The notes beneath the pieces were generated by a model that saw only the letters and a program-made list of their open reading frames with translations, ran no database searches and was not told the DNA's origin. Below are positions 24,034-31,967 of a stretch of DNA of 64,000 bases, piece after piece (position 1 is the first letter of the stretch; each line of letters starts with the position of its first letter). Source of the DNA: Niastella sp. (GTDB lineage Bacteria > Bacteroidota > Bacteroidia > Chitinophagales > Chitinophagaceae); NCBI GenBank assembly GCA_017744515.1, contig JAGIBF010000025.1:16555-80554 (forward strand), read 5' to 3'. The position numbers and the translations under genes are program-made.

Positions 24034-25947
24034 CTAAGCTCCGGCATTAAACTCTATCCAAACGGATGTTCCTTTTCCCCGTTCCGACCGGATGTCGAGC
24101 TTTCCTTTCAGGTAGTCTACGCGGCTTTGAATATTGCGCCAGCCAATCCCTCCTTTATGCTCAAGGATCTTCGTGTCGAACCCTTTGCCATCGTCCTCAA
24201 CGGTGACGGAAATGATGTTCCCGTTTTTTGAAACCTGTACGATGGCGTTTTGGGTTTCCGCATGTTTGATGACATTGTTGAGCAGTTCCTGTACAATGCG
24301 GTAAATGGTGATAGAAGTGGTGCGATCCAGTTCCGTGTTATCCATGCCGATCGAATGGTAGGTTACCTGTAAAGCGCCGCTCTGGTTAATGTCATTGCAA
24401 AAGTCTTTCAGCGCCGTATCCAGCCCGAATTTTACAAGGGCCTCCGGCATCATGTTGTGTGCCACACGCCGCATTTCTTTGATGGAACTGTCGAGCATGT
24501 CTATGTTGCGTTCGAAAACCTGCGCATTGTCTGGCGCCAGGGTTCCTTTAACAGCGTTTAAGGAGTGTTTAATACCGCTGAGCATGCCGCCCAGGCCATC
24601 GTGGAGATCTTTGGCTAAGCGGGCGCGTTCCTGCTCCTCGCCTTTGAGCACAGCTTCGGTGGCGGCAAGTTGTTTTTCGGATTCGAGATCTTCTATTTTG
24701 ACCTGCTGCAGCTTTTGTTTATGGCGGTAATTGCGGTATAGCAGTAAAGAAATAATGGTGAGTGTTACCAATCCCAACAGGAGAAACCAGATCGTGAATT
24801 TTTTTTCCTGAATATCTTTTTGCTGCACTGCCAGATAGGCTTCTTTTTTTTGCATCTGGTATTTGGCTTCCAGTTCCATGACCGTTTTCTGGTTGTTGCG
24901 CTGTTGTAATGTATCGTTTACGGCCAGGAGCTCACGCAGGTATTGATTGCTTTCCGCTAAATTCCCTGTTTTTTCAAACGCAACGGATAAGTCTTTCAGC
25001 GTATAAAACAGCACCTGGTTCAGGTCCAGCTGCCTTGCAAGTGTTGTGGCTTTTTTTAAGTAGCCGATGGCTTCGGTATAATCTCCTTTTTTCAGGCTCA
25101 CATTACCAAGGTGCTGCAATGCCAGTGCCTGTTCAAACTGTAAGTTGTAGGCCGTAAATATGTCGAGCGCGTAGCGGTAATGGCTGAGGGCCGAGTCGTA
25201 GCGGGCTGCACTATCTGAATAATAATAACCCAGTTGGGCATGAAACATGCCTGTAGCAAAAGGCATGTTCAGCTTTTCTGCCATTGGCATGCCCGTTTGG
25301 GTGATCGTCCATACACTATCTCTTTTTCCTGCAAGAACAAAGGCGTCGCCCAATACGATCAGACTGCGCAGCAGGAAAACGGAATCTTTTGCTTCAAGGG
25401 CAATGGAATGGGTTTGCCGGGCATAAGCAAGTGTCTTGCTCGTATCATTCAAAGAACGATATATGCCTGATATGTTGTAGTAGGCTATAATTCTTTTGTC
25501 TGCGTAGTTGGTAGCCGCCTGCAAATAATAATAAATGGCCGAATCAGTGCTTTGGTGTTGCTGAAACAGGTTTGCCTTACGCATCAGGAGTGAGCCATAC
25601 AAGTCTTTTGATGCTTTATCCGTTTTACCGGCGAGCAAACCAAATGCCTCATCCAGCAGCAGGCTGCTGCTGTCCAGCTTCATTATATAGAAGTACATGC
25701 CCGACCGGAGAAACTTTGAGGTGGCGAGGCCGTAGTCATAATTCAGTTTGCGGGAGAGGTCCGCAGTGTGGTTCAGGATGGGTATCGCTTTTTGCGGAAA
25801 GGTCGATTGGATGCTAAGCGCATAGTGGTTGAGCTGGTTAACTTTAGCGGTATCATCAGGCAACTTCAGCAACCGGTCCAAAGGATCCTGCGCCCCGGAG
25901 TTCGTTGCCAGCAGGAGGAACCATAATATGATAAGTGTATACCTCAT
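24034..25947 (-). CDS. TPR-containing sensor histidine kinase (HisKA_3 type)
   Basis: 637 residues from the ATG at 25947, chosen for the signal peptide 'LIILWFLLLATNSGAQ'. The extracytoplasmic part (about 25-330) is a series of tetratricopeptide-like helices ('ALALQHLGNVSLKKGDYTEA'). Then come a coiled segment, one membrane helix ('IWFLLLGLVTLTIISLLLY'), a HisKA_3 dimerisation domain with His449 in 'LAKDLHDGLGG', and a HATPase_c domain ('ELLNNVIKHA', 'DDGKGFD', 'GIGWRNIQSRV'). This is the NarX/LiaS class, which normally pairs with a LuxR-type regulator; none is adjacent. Signal unknown. Confidence 0.9.
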   Translation of the reverse strand: MRYTLIILWFLLLATNSGAQDPLDRLLKLPDDTAKVNQLNHYALSIQSTFPQKAIPILNHTADLSRKLNYDYGLATSKFLRSGMYFYIMKLDSSSLLLDEAFGLLAGKTDKASKDLYGSLLMRKANLFQQHQSTDSAIYYYLQAATNYADKRIIAYYNISGIYRSLNDTSKTLAYARQTHSIALEAKDSVFLLRSLIVLGDAFVLAGKRDSVWTITQTGMPMAEKLNMPFATGMFHAQLGYYYSDSAARYDSALSHYRYALDIFTAYNLQFEQALALQHLGNVSLKKGDYTEAIGYLKKATTLARQLDLNQVLFYTLKDLSVAFEKTGNLAESNQYLRELLAVNDTLQQRNNQKTVMELEAKYQMQKKEAYLAVQQKDIQEKKFTIWFLLLGLVTLTIISLLLYRNYRHKQKLQQVKIEDLESEKQLAATEAVLKGEEQERARLAKDLHDGLGGMLSGIKHSLNAVKGTLAPDNAQVFERNIDMLDSSIKEMRRVAHNMMPEALVKFGLDTALKDFCNDINQSGALQVTYHSIGMDNTELDRTTSITIYRIVQELLNNVIKHAETQNAIVQVSKNGNIISVTVEDDGKGFDTKILEHKGGIGWRNIQSRVDYLKGKLDIRSERGKGTSVWIEFNAGA

Positions 25948-26028
25948 ATAACAAAGTCCGGGGAAAAATGACAGCGTCAATCTTTTTGAAGAAGTTCGAA
26001 TCTTTCTGATCCGAAATGAGGTCTGGTG

Positions 26029-26100
26029 TGGCTTCGCCAGGAATCGAACCTGGATCTGGAGCTTCGGAAACTCTTATACTATCCATTGTACTACGAAGCC
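26029..26100 (-). tRNA. tRNA-Arg (anticodon CCG)
   Basis: 72 nt, full cloverleaf on the minus strand: acceptor GGCTTCG / CGAAGCC plus discriminator A; D stem GTAC / GTAT; anticodon loop TTCCGAA with CCG at 34-36; four-base variable loop; T arm CCAGG-TTCGATT-CCTGG. The anticodon stem has an A-C mismatch at its top pair (27-43) and a T-G pair at its bottom. CCA is not encoded. It begins 8 bases after the MarC gene stop on the same strand. Confidence 0.93.
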
Positions 26101-26107
26101 AAATTCA

Positions 26108-26686
26108 CTATTTTATCAATCCGCTTACATTGCTCGCAAAGATCTTTACGGCAATGGCCAGCAAAATTACGCCAAAAAACTTTCTTACCGCTAATAAACC
26201 TGCTGGTCCCAAAAGTTTCGCAATATAGTTCAGGGATTTCAAAACCAGGAAAACTATCAGGAGGTTAATTAAAATAGCAAAGAATACCACCCATTTACTG
26301 TAGTTGGCGGGCAGGGAAATGATGGTGGTCAGCGTACCTGAACCGGCAATCAGCGGAAAGGCGATCGGCACGATGGTGCCTGATTTGGCGTCGGCCTCGC
26401 TTTTGAAGAATTCGATGCCCAGCACCATTTCGAGCCCCAGGATGAAGATCACGATGGAGCCGCCCACGGCAAAGGAGCCTACATCGAGTCCCAATACCTG
26501 CAAAAACTTTTCGCCGGTAAGCAGGAAGAGGATCATCAGGCCACCGGATACCAGGGTGGCTTTTACTTCATCGATGCCGCCCATTTTCTTTTTGAGGGTA
26601 ATGAGCAAAGGGATAGATCCCAGGATATCGATGATGGCAAATAAGGTGAAGGTAACTGTTATCAGATCGTCCATTCGCATGTCCAT
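26108..26686 (-). CDS. MarC family integral membrane protein
   Basis: 192 residues, six hydrophobic segments. The MarC/UPF0056 signature is clear: 'FTLFAIIDILGSIPLLITL', 'IVIFILGLEMVLG' and 'VPIAFPLIAGSGTLTTII'. Function of the family is unsettled; despite the name it is not an established multidrug exporter. It lies 40 bases after cobC on the same strand and is followed at once by tRNA-Arg, so it may ride on the B12 operon transcript, though nothing links it to cobalamin. Confidence 0.9.
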   Translation of the reverse strand: MDMRMDDLITVTFTLFAIIDILGSIPLLITLKKKMGGIDEVKATLVSGGLMILFLLTGEKFLQVLGLDVGSFAVGGSIVIFILGLEMVLGIEFFKSEADAKSGTIVPIAFPLIAGSGTLTTIISLPANYSKWVVFFAILINLLIVFLVLKSLNYIAKLLGPAGLLAVRKFFGVILLAIAVKIFASNVSGLIK

Positions 26687-26726
26687 AGCAATTGATTTGG
26701 CTGACGGTGATAGTACAAGTTACGTC

Positions 26727-27338
26727 TTATTTCGCTGCTGCATAACTCGGCTTGTGTTGCTCCTTGCCGGCATTGATATTGGACAGCATCGTGTAGTTAA
26801 AGCCGCCTTCCTGCCGATCGAGCTTTATTACGCAACCATAATGCAGAGAGAAGGCCGCAAAGGAATCTTTCAGGGTCGTTTGGGTAATGTGGGCCAGGAT
26901 GCTCCTGATAACGCCGCCGTGGGTAATAATGGCGGCATGTTGTCTGCTGGCTGCTACGGCATCAAAGCAGCGGGTTACGCGTGCGAAGAGGTGCACATAA
27001 CTCTCGCCTCCCGGAATGCAGACGTTTACATAGTCATTCATCCAGGGATCGATCGCATCGCGGGGAATATCGTCCCATCGCTGTAGTTCCCATTCGCCGC
27101 AGTTGATCTCTTTCAGGTCGTGCTCAAAGTTGATGTTGTGTGCAGGGAACAGGTGTTCCGCCAGTTTCTTACACCGGATGAGCGGGCTGCTGTAGATGGC
27201 CTGCAGATCGCCGGGAAGGTGTTGCCGAATGACGCCGGCTTCTTCTTCAAAGGCTTCGGTCACATCGATATCGGCCTGCCCATAGCAGGTGCCTTTTTCA
27301 ATGTGTGGTGTGGTATGACGGATTATGTAGATACTCAT
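26727..27338 (-). CDS. cobC: Alpha-ribazole phosphatase CobC (histidine phosphatase)
   Basis: 203 residues. Histidine phosphatase fold with the catalytic 'YIIRHTTP' (Arg7-His8), 'IYSSPLIRCKKLAE' and second His in 'IITHGGVIRSIL'. In the B12 nucleotide-loop pathway this enzyme removes phosphate from alpha-ribazole phosphate or adenosylcobalamin phosphate. The motif also fits other phosphoglycerate-mutase-like phosphatases, but its place next to cobS, cobT and cobU makes CobC the best call. It is 80 bases after cobS; a REP-like palindrome sits in that gap. Confidence 0.87.
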   Translation of the reverse strand: MSIYIIRHTTPHIEKGTCYGQADIDVTEAFEEEAGVIRQHLPGDLQAIYSSPLIRCKKLAEHLFPAHNINFEHDLKEINCGEWELQRWDDIPRDAIDPWMNDYVNVCIPGGESYVHLFARVTRCFDAVAASRQHAAIITHGGVIRSILAHITQTTLKDSFAAFSLHYGCVIKLDRQEGGFNYTMLSNINAGKEQHKPSYAAAK

Positions 27339-27360
27339 AGAACAATAATAGGAAATTTAG

Positions 27361-27412
27361 TTTGTCAGCCTGAGCCTGTCGAAGGTGGCATCGATAAACT
27401 CAGCCTGACAAA
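27361..27412. repeat. REP-like palindromic intergenic repeat between cobS and cobC
   Basis: TTTGTCAGCCTGAG pairs with CTCAGCCTGACAAA (one mismatch in 14) across a 24-base loop. The left part contains CTGAGCCTGTCGAAGG, a word I recall from dispersed intergenic repeats in many bacterial genomes. It can fold as a hairpin in the operon mRNA. Confidence 0.55.
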
Positions 27413-27418
27413 TCTCCA

Positions 27419-28231
27419 TCAAATAATGTACCGCCAAATGATCAATGCGCTAAGATAAAAGGTGAGTTCGCTGACTTGCTGGATGGCGCCCAGGCAATCG
27501 CCTGTGTAGCCCCCGATCCATTTTTTAAAATAGCTGGCCAGCCGGTACGCTACCAACGGTACGGGAATGATGGCCAATGCGAAATGCCAGCTCAGGAAGA
27601 CGAATGGTAGCAAACCAAACAGGCAGGCCATCAATAAAGTGATTGCTGATGGTTTGTTGCTGGTAACCGGTTTTGATTTGCTGCCATCGGGATCGGTCAC
27701 ATACTCAAAGAAGTAAATGGTCCATACGCCCATCAACCGGCTAATAGCGTGTGCTGCTACCAATATCAATAGAAAGTTCTTGTAGTTGAGGAAGATGTTG
27801 ATGGATGGGTCCTGGAGATCGGGGGTGAATTTGGGCAGTTCTTTCAGCAGCAGGAATTTGGCTGCCAATATGCCTATCAGTCCGGTGACGCCGTAGGTGC
27901 CCAGGCGACTGTCTTTCATGATCATCAGTATCTTCTCTTTAGTCCAGCCACCACCGAAGGCGTCGCACACATCGGCAAAGCCGTCTTCGTGAAAGGCGCC
28001 TGTAGTAAAGATACCTGCGATGATAGAGGCAAGGATGGCAATGTCTTCGCTGATGTATTTGTTAAACACCAGGAAGGTGAGGCCGCTGATGAGGGCTACG
28101 ATCCAGCCGATGAGGGGAAAGTATCTTGCAGACTTTTCAAGGTATTCCTGTGAGTGGTCTGTAAGCTTCGGCACCGGCAAGCGTGTAAGGAACATCAATG
28201 CGGTGAAGAATATGCGGATCTCTTTTTTCAT
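27419..28231 (-). CDS. cobS: Adenosylcobinamide-GDP ribazoletransferase CobS
   Basis: 270-residue membrane enzyme that joins adenosylcobinamide-GDP to alpha-ribazole (phosphate), the last assembly step of cobalamin. It has several hydrophobic segments and the family's acidic signature 'FHEDGFADVCDAFGGGW' followed by 'IMKDSRLGTYGVTG'. N-terminal 'IFFTALMFLTRLPVP' is also typical. The start lies one base after the cobT stop (TAA-c-ATG), so the two are coupled. Confidence 0.95.
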   Translation of the reverse strand: MKKEIRIFFTALMFLTRLPVPKLTDHSQEYLEKSARYFPLIGWIVALISGLTFLVFNKYISEDIAILASIIAGIFTTGAFHEDGFADVCDAFGGGWTKEKILMIMKDSRLGTYGVTGLIGILAAKFLLLKELPKFTPDLQDPSINIFLNYKNFLLILVAAHAISRLMGVWTIYFFEYVTDPDGSKSKPVTSNKPSAITLLMACLFGLLPFVFLSWHFALAIIPVPLVAYRLASYFKKWIGGYTGDCLGAIQQVSELTFYLSALIIWRYII

Positions 28232-28232
28232 G

Positions 28233-29303
28233 TTATTCTTTATTCGAAACGCCGGCTGATTCGAAGGAGGCCATTTCCTGTAAGAAGTTGACGGCTGATT
28301 GTATCAATGGAATGGCCAGTGCTGCACCAGTGCCTTCGCCCAGCCGCATGCCGAGGTGCAACAATGCTTTTGCATTCAGGTGTTGCAGCATTTTTTCGTG
28401 TCCATGCTCACCGCTGGTATGGGCAAAGATGCAATAGGTAAGAACAGCCGGGTTGATCTGTTGTGCTATCAGCAGGGCAGCAGATGCAATGAATCCGTCT
28501 ACTACAATTACCATTTTTTGTTCGGCTGCCTGTACATAAGCGCCAGCCATCATGGCGATCTCGAAACCTCCTACTTTGGAGAGCAAGGTGATAGGTTGAT
28601 CTTTCAACTGGTGTAACTGATGTAGTGCGTATACTTTTTCCAGTGTGCCGATCTTCGTTTGTAATTGCTCGTCATTTACACCGGTACCACGACCCACACA
28701 TGCTGCCACCGGAGTGCCGGTAACGGCGCTCATGATGAGGGATGCTGCTGAGGTGTTGCCGATGCCCATTTCTCCAAAACCAATACAGTTGCCACCTCTG
28801 TCGGCAATCGTTTTAACGATGGCTTTACCTTTTTCGATGGAGGCTACAGCATCTGCTTCGCTCATAGCTGGTGCTTCGAGGTAATTGGCTGTGCCATATC
28901 TCATCTTGGCATTGATGAATATCTCGCCGCCTTTTACTTTCAGCTGGGTAGAGGCTGGTATCAGCTCATGGTTAACGCCCGCGTCCACTACCTGCAGGGT
29001 GATGTTGTGCTGGCGACAGAATACATTAATGGCTGCGCCGCCGTTCAGGAAGTTCAACACCATCTGTGCAGTTACTTCCTGGGGATAGGGATTGACCAAT
29101 CCTGTTTTGGCAATGCCGTGGTCGCCGGCAAATACTACTATATGTGGCTGGCTGATCACCGGAGAAGTGGTTTCCTGTATCAGACCTACCTGCAGGGCAA
29201 TTTCTTCCAGGAGGCCCAGCGCGCCAGGTGGTTTGGTTTTGTTGTTGATCTTGTGCAGCAGCTGTGCCTGCAGTTCGGTTTTGTTGATGGTATTTGTTAT
29301 CAT
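28233..29303 (-). CDS. cobT: Nicotinate-nucleotide-dimethylbenzimidazole phosphoribosyltransferase CobT
   Basis: 356 residues, the usual length. It activates the lower-ligand base: DMB plus nicotinate mononucleotide gives alpha-ribazole phosphate. Diagnostic motifs: 'KTKPPGALGLLEEIALQ', 'VFAGDHGIAKTGLVNPYPQ', 'GEMGIGNTSAAS' and the C-terminal 'GMRLGEGTGAALAIPL' with the catalytic Glu. The start overlaps the stop of the DUF71 gene by ATGA, and it is coupled to cobS downstream. Confidence 0.96.
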   Translation of the reverse strand: MITNTINKTELQAQLLHKINNKTKPPGALGLLEEIALQVGLIQETTSPVISQPHIVVFAGDHGIAKTGLVNPYPQEVTAQMVLNFLNGGAAINVFCRQHNITLQVVDAGVNHELIPASTQLKVKGGEIFINAKMRYGTANYLEAPAMSEADAVASIEKGKAIVKTIADRGGNCIGFGEMGIGNTSAASLIMSAVTGTPVAACVGRGTGVNDEQLQTKIGTLEKVYALHQLHQLKDQPITLLSKVGGFEIAMMAGAYVQAAEQKMVIVVDGFIASAALLIAQQINPAVLTYCIFAHTSGEHGHEKMLQHLNAKALLHLGMRLGEGTGAALAIPLIQSAVNFLQEMASFESAGVSNKE

Positions 29304-30022
29304 GGCTTTAATAGATCACAAAAGTAAAATCCGTAAGTGGAAGGCTGATCCATAGGGTTGCAGGTATTATCGGTCGTTTGTGGTGCTTCGTAGTGCTTGT
29401 ATACAATTTCTCCTTTTGTATAGGGGATGGGTTCCCGGAAGATGGGGCCATCGAATACAAAGGAATGGTACTCGCCGTTTTCGCCGCATACATCTACGTT
29501 GGCGGGCAGGTCGCGTACAAAGGATTCATCAATCAGGCGGCCGCAAAAGCTTTTATCCAGGAACTTTTCATTTACGCATACGATGATGGCTTTGAACCCC
29601 AGCGCCAGAAACTCCTGCATCAGTTGATGTGTGGGTATTTTCCATAAGGGGAATACGCATTCCATATCAACGGTGGCCAGCTTTTGCTCCCGGTAGATCT
29701 TCAGGTCTTCGAGGAAGATATCGCCAAACACCGCTTTTGTATATCCTTCCTGCTTGAGGGCTGTTACCTGTTGCAGCATGGCTTGTTCGTATTCGTGCAT
29801 ACTGGGTTGTTCCGGCAATTCGATCGTGTGTAGTGGTAGTCCAATCGATTGTGCCTGCTGGTTCAATAGTTCTCTGCGCACGCCATGCATGGAGATACGG
29901 TTGTGCGCCGCATTGACACTCGTGAGCAGGCTGTCTACACTGTACCGCTGGTCCTGCAATATTTTGTGCAGGCATAAAGAGGAATCTTTTCCTCCGCTCC
30001 AGTTCATGTATGCCTTGTGCAT
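29300..30022 (-). CDS. DUF71/Dph6-like ATP-pyrophosphatase in B12 operon
   Basis: 240 residues. Adenine-nucleotide alpha-hydrolase (PP-loop) fold with 'WSGGKDSSL' near the N-terminus, then 'VFGDIFLEDLKIYRE' and 'VDVCGENGEYHSFVFDGP', all typical of the diphthine-ammonia ligase-like DUF71 (COG2102) family. Bacteria lack diphthamide; published comparative genomics of this family proposed a role in B12 salvage for members next to cobalamin genes, and this copy sits between cobU and cobT. An amidation or amide-transfer step on the corrinoid is a plausible guess. Met6 is an alternative start. Confidence 0.88.
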   Translation of the reverse strand: MHKAYMNWSGGKDSSLCLHKILQDQRYSVDSLLTSVNAAHNRISMHGVRRELLNQQAQSIGLPLHTIELPEQPSMHEYEQAMLQQVTALKQEGYTKAVFGDIFLEDLKIYREQKLATVDMECVFPLWKIPTHQLMQEFLALGFKAIIVCVNEKFLDKSFCGRLIDESFVRDLPANVDVCGENGEYHSFVFDGPIFREPIPYTKGEIVYKHYEAPQTTDNTCNPMDQPSTYGFYFCDLLKP

Positions 30023-30037
30023 GATTGGTTTTTTGTG

Positions 30038-30102
30038 TTGCCCCTACAGGCAAAATACATTTTTACAAATTTTCTACAAAGCTGTAGCCCCCTACGGGGC
30101 AA
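30038..30102. repeat. Imperfect palindrome between cobU and DUF71 gene
   Basis: TTGCCCC (30038-30044) pairs with GGGGCAA (30096-30102); inside, CTACAGG and GTAGCCCCCTACGG give alternative pairings. It lies in the 122-base gap between the two genes and could be a decayed intergenic repeat or an mRNA hairpin. Confidence 0.4.
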
Positions 30103-30144
30103 ATATCTACCGATCACTGATACTGATCTTTCTGCAGCTTTTAA

Positions 30145-30675
30145 TCATCCTTTGATCTTCATCGGTATTCCGCTGACCATAAAGACTACGCTATGGGCGA
30201 CGGAGGCGATGTATTGATTCACCCAGCCTTGCAGGTCGGTGAATTTGCGGCCTGTTTCTGTTTCGGCATGTACGCCCATTCCTATCTCGTTGCTGATGAT
30301 GATAAAGGTGCCTGTTTGCTGCAACAGTTGTTGTATCTCCTGTTTACAGGCAGCGAGACACTGGTCGATATCGTATTGGGTGTCTACAAAAAAATTGGTG
30401 AGCCACAGCGTCACGCAATCTATTACGGCCACTTTACCCGTGAGGTCAAGTCCACTGATGTGTTTTTCTTCTTCGATAGAGGTCCAGCGTTCATCGCGGT
30501 CGTTCTGGTGTCTTTTGATGCGTTGCCGGAAATCGCTGTCCCATTGGCGGGCGGTAGCTACATATACCGGTGATGAACTCTGTTGCAGGGCAAGGTCTTG
30601 TGCATACCGGCTTTTGCCGCTGCGGGCGCCTCCGGTAATGAAAATGATACCGGACGACTGATCACTTATTGGCAT
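30145..30675 (-). CDS. cobU: Adenosylcobinamide kinase / guanylyltransferase CobU
   Basis: 176 residues. Bifunctional enzyme phosphorylating and then guanylylating adenosylcobinamide. P-loop 'FITGGARSGKSRYAQ' near the N-terminus; the guanylylation region 'RIKRHQNDRDERWTSIEEE' with the conserved His; 'IDCVTLWLTN' and 'IIISNEIGMGVHAETETGR' complete the family pattern. Its start overlaps the CWC gene's end by 14 bases, showing tight coupling in the operon. Confidence 0.95.
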   Translation of the reverse strand: MPISDQSSGIIFITGGARSGKSRYAQDLALQQSSSPVYVATARQWDSDFRQRIKRHQNDRDERWTSIEEEKHISGLDLTGKVAVIDCVTLWLTNFFVDTQYDIDQCLAACKQEIQQLLQQTGTFIIISNEIGMGVHAETETGRKFTDLQGWVNQYIASVAHSVVFMVSGIPMKIKG

Positions 30676-30886
30676 CCAATGAATATTTCTCTGTAAATAA
30701 AACGGATCGTTGTTGTAGTTCCAGCAAGCACTTTCTACACAGGCAATCCTGGTAGCGGCCTGCTATAAAGGCTTTCTCTTCTTCGCTAAAACTGATGCCG
30801 AAGCACTGGCAATGGTGTACATCGCCCACCTTACATTCGAAAGGTTGCTGGCATCGTGGACAGCTTTTTTGTTCATGCTTGCACAT
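30662..30886 (-). CDS. Cysteine-rich CWC family small protein
   Basis: 74 residues with nine Cys (2, 9, 12, 18, 26, 28, 48, 50, 53) arranged C-x2-C, C-Q-C and C-L-C-x2-C, plus His4, His24 and His25. This matches the Cys-rich CWC family and suggests one or two bound metal ions, probably zinc. No function is known to me. It overlaps both neighbours by 14 bases (binding protein upstream, cobU downstream), so it is a real gene that must be translated with them. No signal peptide; cytoplasmic. Confidence 0.85.
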   Translation of the reverse strand: MCKHEQKSCPRCQQPFECKVGDVHHCQCFGISFSEEEKAFIAGRYQDCLCRKCLLELQQRSVLFTEKYSLDANK

Positions 30887-31814
30887 GGGCGGCTGTTTTG
30901 AAGAGGGATGAGCATTTGTGTTGTAAGTACGCCGGTACGGTAAAGAGGGTAGGATGGAACATGGCTGCGAGTACTTCTATGCCATCAGTGAGGGTGCTGG
31001 CGCTCGGTTGGGTAAACAAGTCATAGTCGGCCACGTATACGGCTTCCTGTTGTACGGCGGTCAGTTGCTGCCATTCTGGTTTATTCGTAAGCAGATGCAG
31101 CTCTTCAGCCGTGCGTTCGGTGGTAAAGCCGCAGGGGGCTATCACCAATACTTCGGGGTTGTAGCGTACGATCTTTTCCCAGGGGGTTACGATGCTGTCG
31201 CCGGCCGGGTTGGAAAGCATGTCAATGCCGCCTGCGTAAGCGACCTGGTAAGGTATCCAGTGGCCGCAGTTATAGATTGGTTCTACCCATTCCATGATCA
31301 TCACTCTTTTGGGCGGCGCTTTGTGTGCACGCAAGGTGTCGATGATCGAATCGATCCTTTTTTGCAGGGAGGAAAGGTAAGGGTAGGCTGCTTCTTCCTG
31401 TCCCAAAGCGGCGGCAATGGTAATGGCCGTATTGAAAACGTCTTGCAGGTTATTGGGGGTGAGGGGCACCAGGCTGGGTTGTTTGTCCAGCTTGGCAACG
31501 GCTGCAGCGGTGCAGGCGGTGTCTATCTGGCATACTTCGCATACATCCTGGGTGAAGATCACGTCGGGGCTGATCGTTTGCAGCAGGGCTTCATCCACAT
31601 AGTACAGGCTTTTGCCTTGTGCTTTGGAGGCAGAGAATATCCGGTCGATCTCGATGCTGCTGTAGTGTTTTCCTTCCAGTACACAGCGTACTACTTTATC
31701 TTTTTCGGCCAGTGCTGCCGGCGGGCATTCAAAGGTGATGCCGTGCAGCAGGTGTTGCAACTGCATATCGTAGATCATCTGTGTAGCGGCAGGAAGAAAG
31801 GAACAGGCGACCAT
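30873..31814 (-). CDS. BtuF-like cobalamin/corrinoid-binding protein without signal peptide
   Basis: 313 residues of the periplasmic-binding (class III, BtuF/FhuD) fold: 'SFLPAATQMIYDMQL', 'ISPDVIFTQDVCEVC', 'RVMIMEWVEPIYNCGHWIPY' and 'YNPEVLVIAPCGF' are typical of cobalamin-binding homologues. The N-terminus starts inside the first domain strand ('MVACSFLPAAT') and shows no signal peptide or lipobox, and no in-frame upstream start offers one. It may be cytoplasmic or exported in another way. No BtuC or BtuD gene lies beside it. First of the short overlapping genes leading to cobU. Confidence 0.82.
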   Translation of the reverse strand: MVACSFLPAATQMIYDMQLQHLLHGITFECPPAALAEKDKVVRCVLEGKHYSSIEIDRIFSASKAQGKSLYYVDEALLQTISPDVIFTQDVCEVCQIDTACTAAAVAKLDKQPSLVPLTPNNLQDVFNTAITIAAALGQEEAAYPYLSSLQKRIDSIIDTLRAHKAPPKRVMIMEWVEPIYNCGHWIPYQVAYAGGIDMLSNPAGDSIVTPWEKIVRYNPEVLVIAPCGFTTERTAEELHLLTNKPEWQQLTAVQQEAVYVADYDLFTQPSASTLTDGIEVLAAMFHPTLFTVPAYLQHKCSSLFKTAAHVQA

Positions 31815-31865
31815 AGTATTAAGATTGTAGTGTAAATGTATATTAGTAATCTGTCTAAAAAAGAC

Positions 31866-31948
31866 GTGAGTGGTGAGTTGTCAGTTGTGAGTAGGCCGCT
31901 AAACTATTAGCTGGCTGTCTTACTCACAACTCACCACTGACCACTCAC
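31866..31948. repeat. Imperfect inverted repeat upstream of the binding-protein gene
   Basis: Two 28-base arms (31866-31893 and 31921-31948) made of GTGAGTGGTGAGTTG-like words and their complement, separated by 27 bases, in the gap between the DUF6580 and binding-protein genes. The arms are low-complexity, so some pairing arises from repeated words. Confidence 0.5.
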
Positions 31949-31967
31949 TAATTGCTTCTTGCAAATA

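Noticed and set aside
30954..31835. 293-codon frame on the plus strand
   Set aside because: It is antisense to the BtuF-like gene, which has a clear fold; the antisense product is rich in Gly/Val/Phe in a shadow pattern and matches no family.
31866..31948. Rho-independent terminator for the DUF6580 gene
   Set aside because: The arms are imperfect, the gap between them is 27 bases, the location is upstream of the next gene in the same operon, and there is no T tract.
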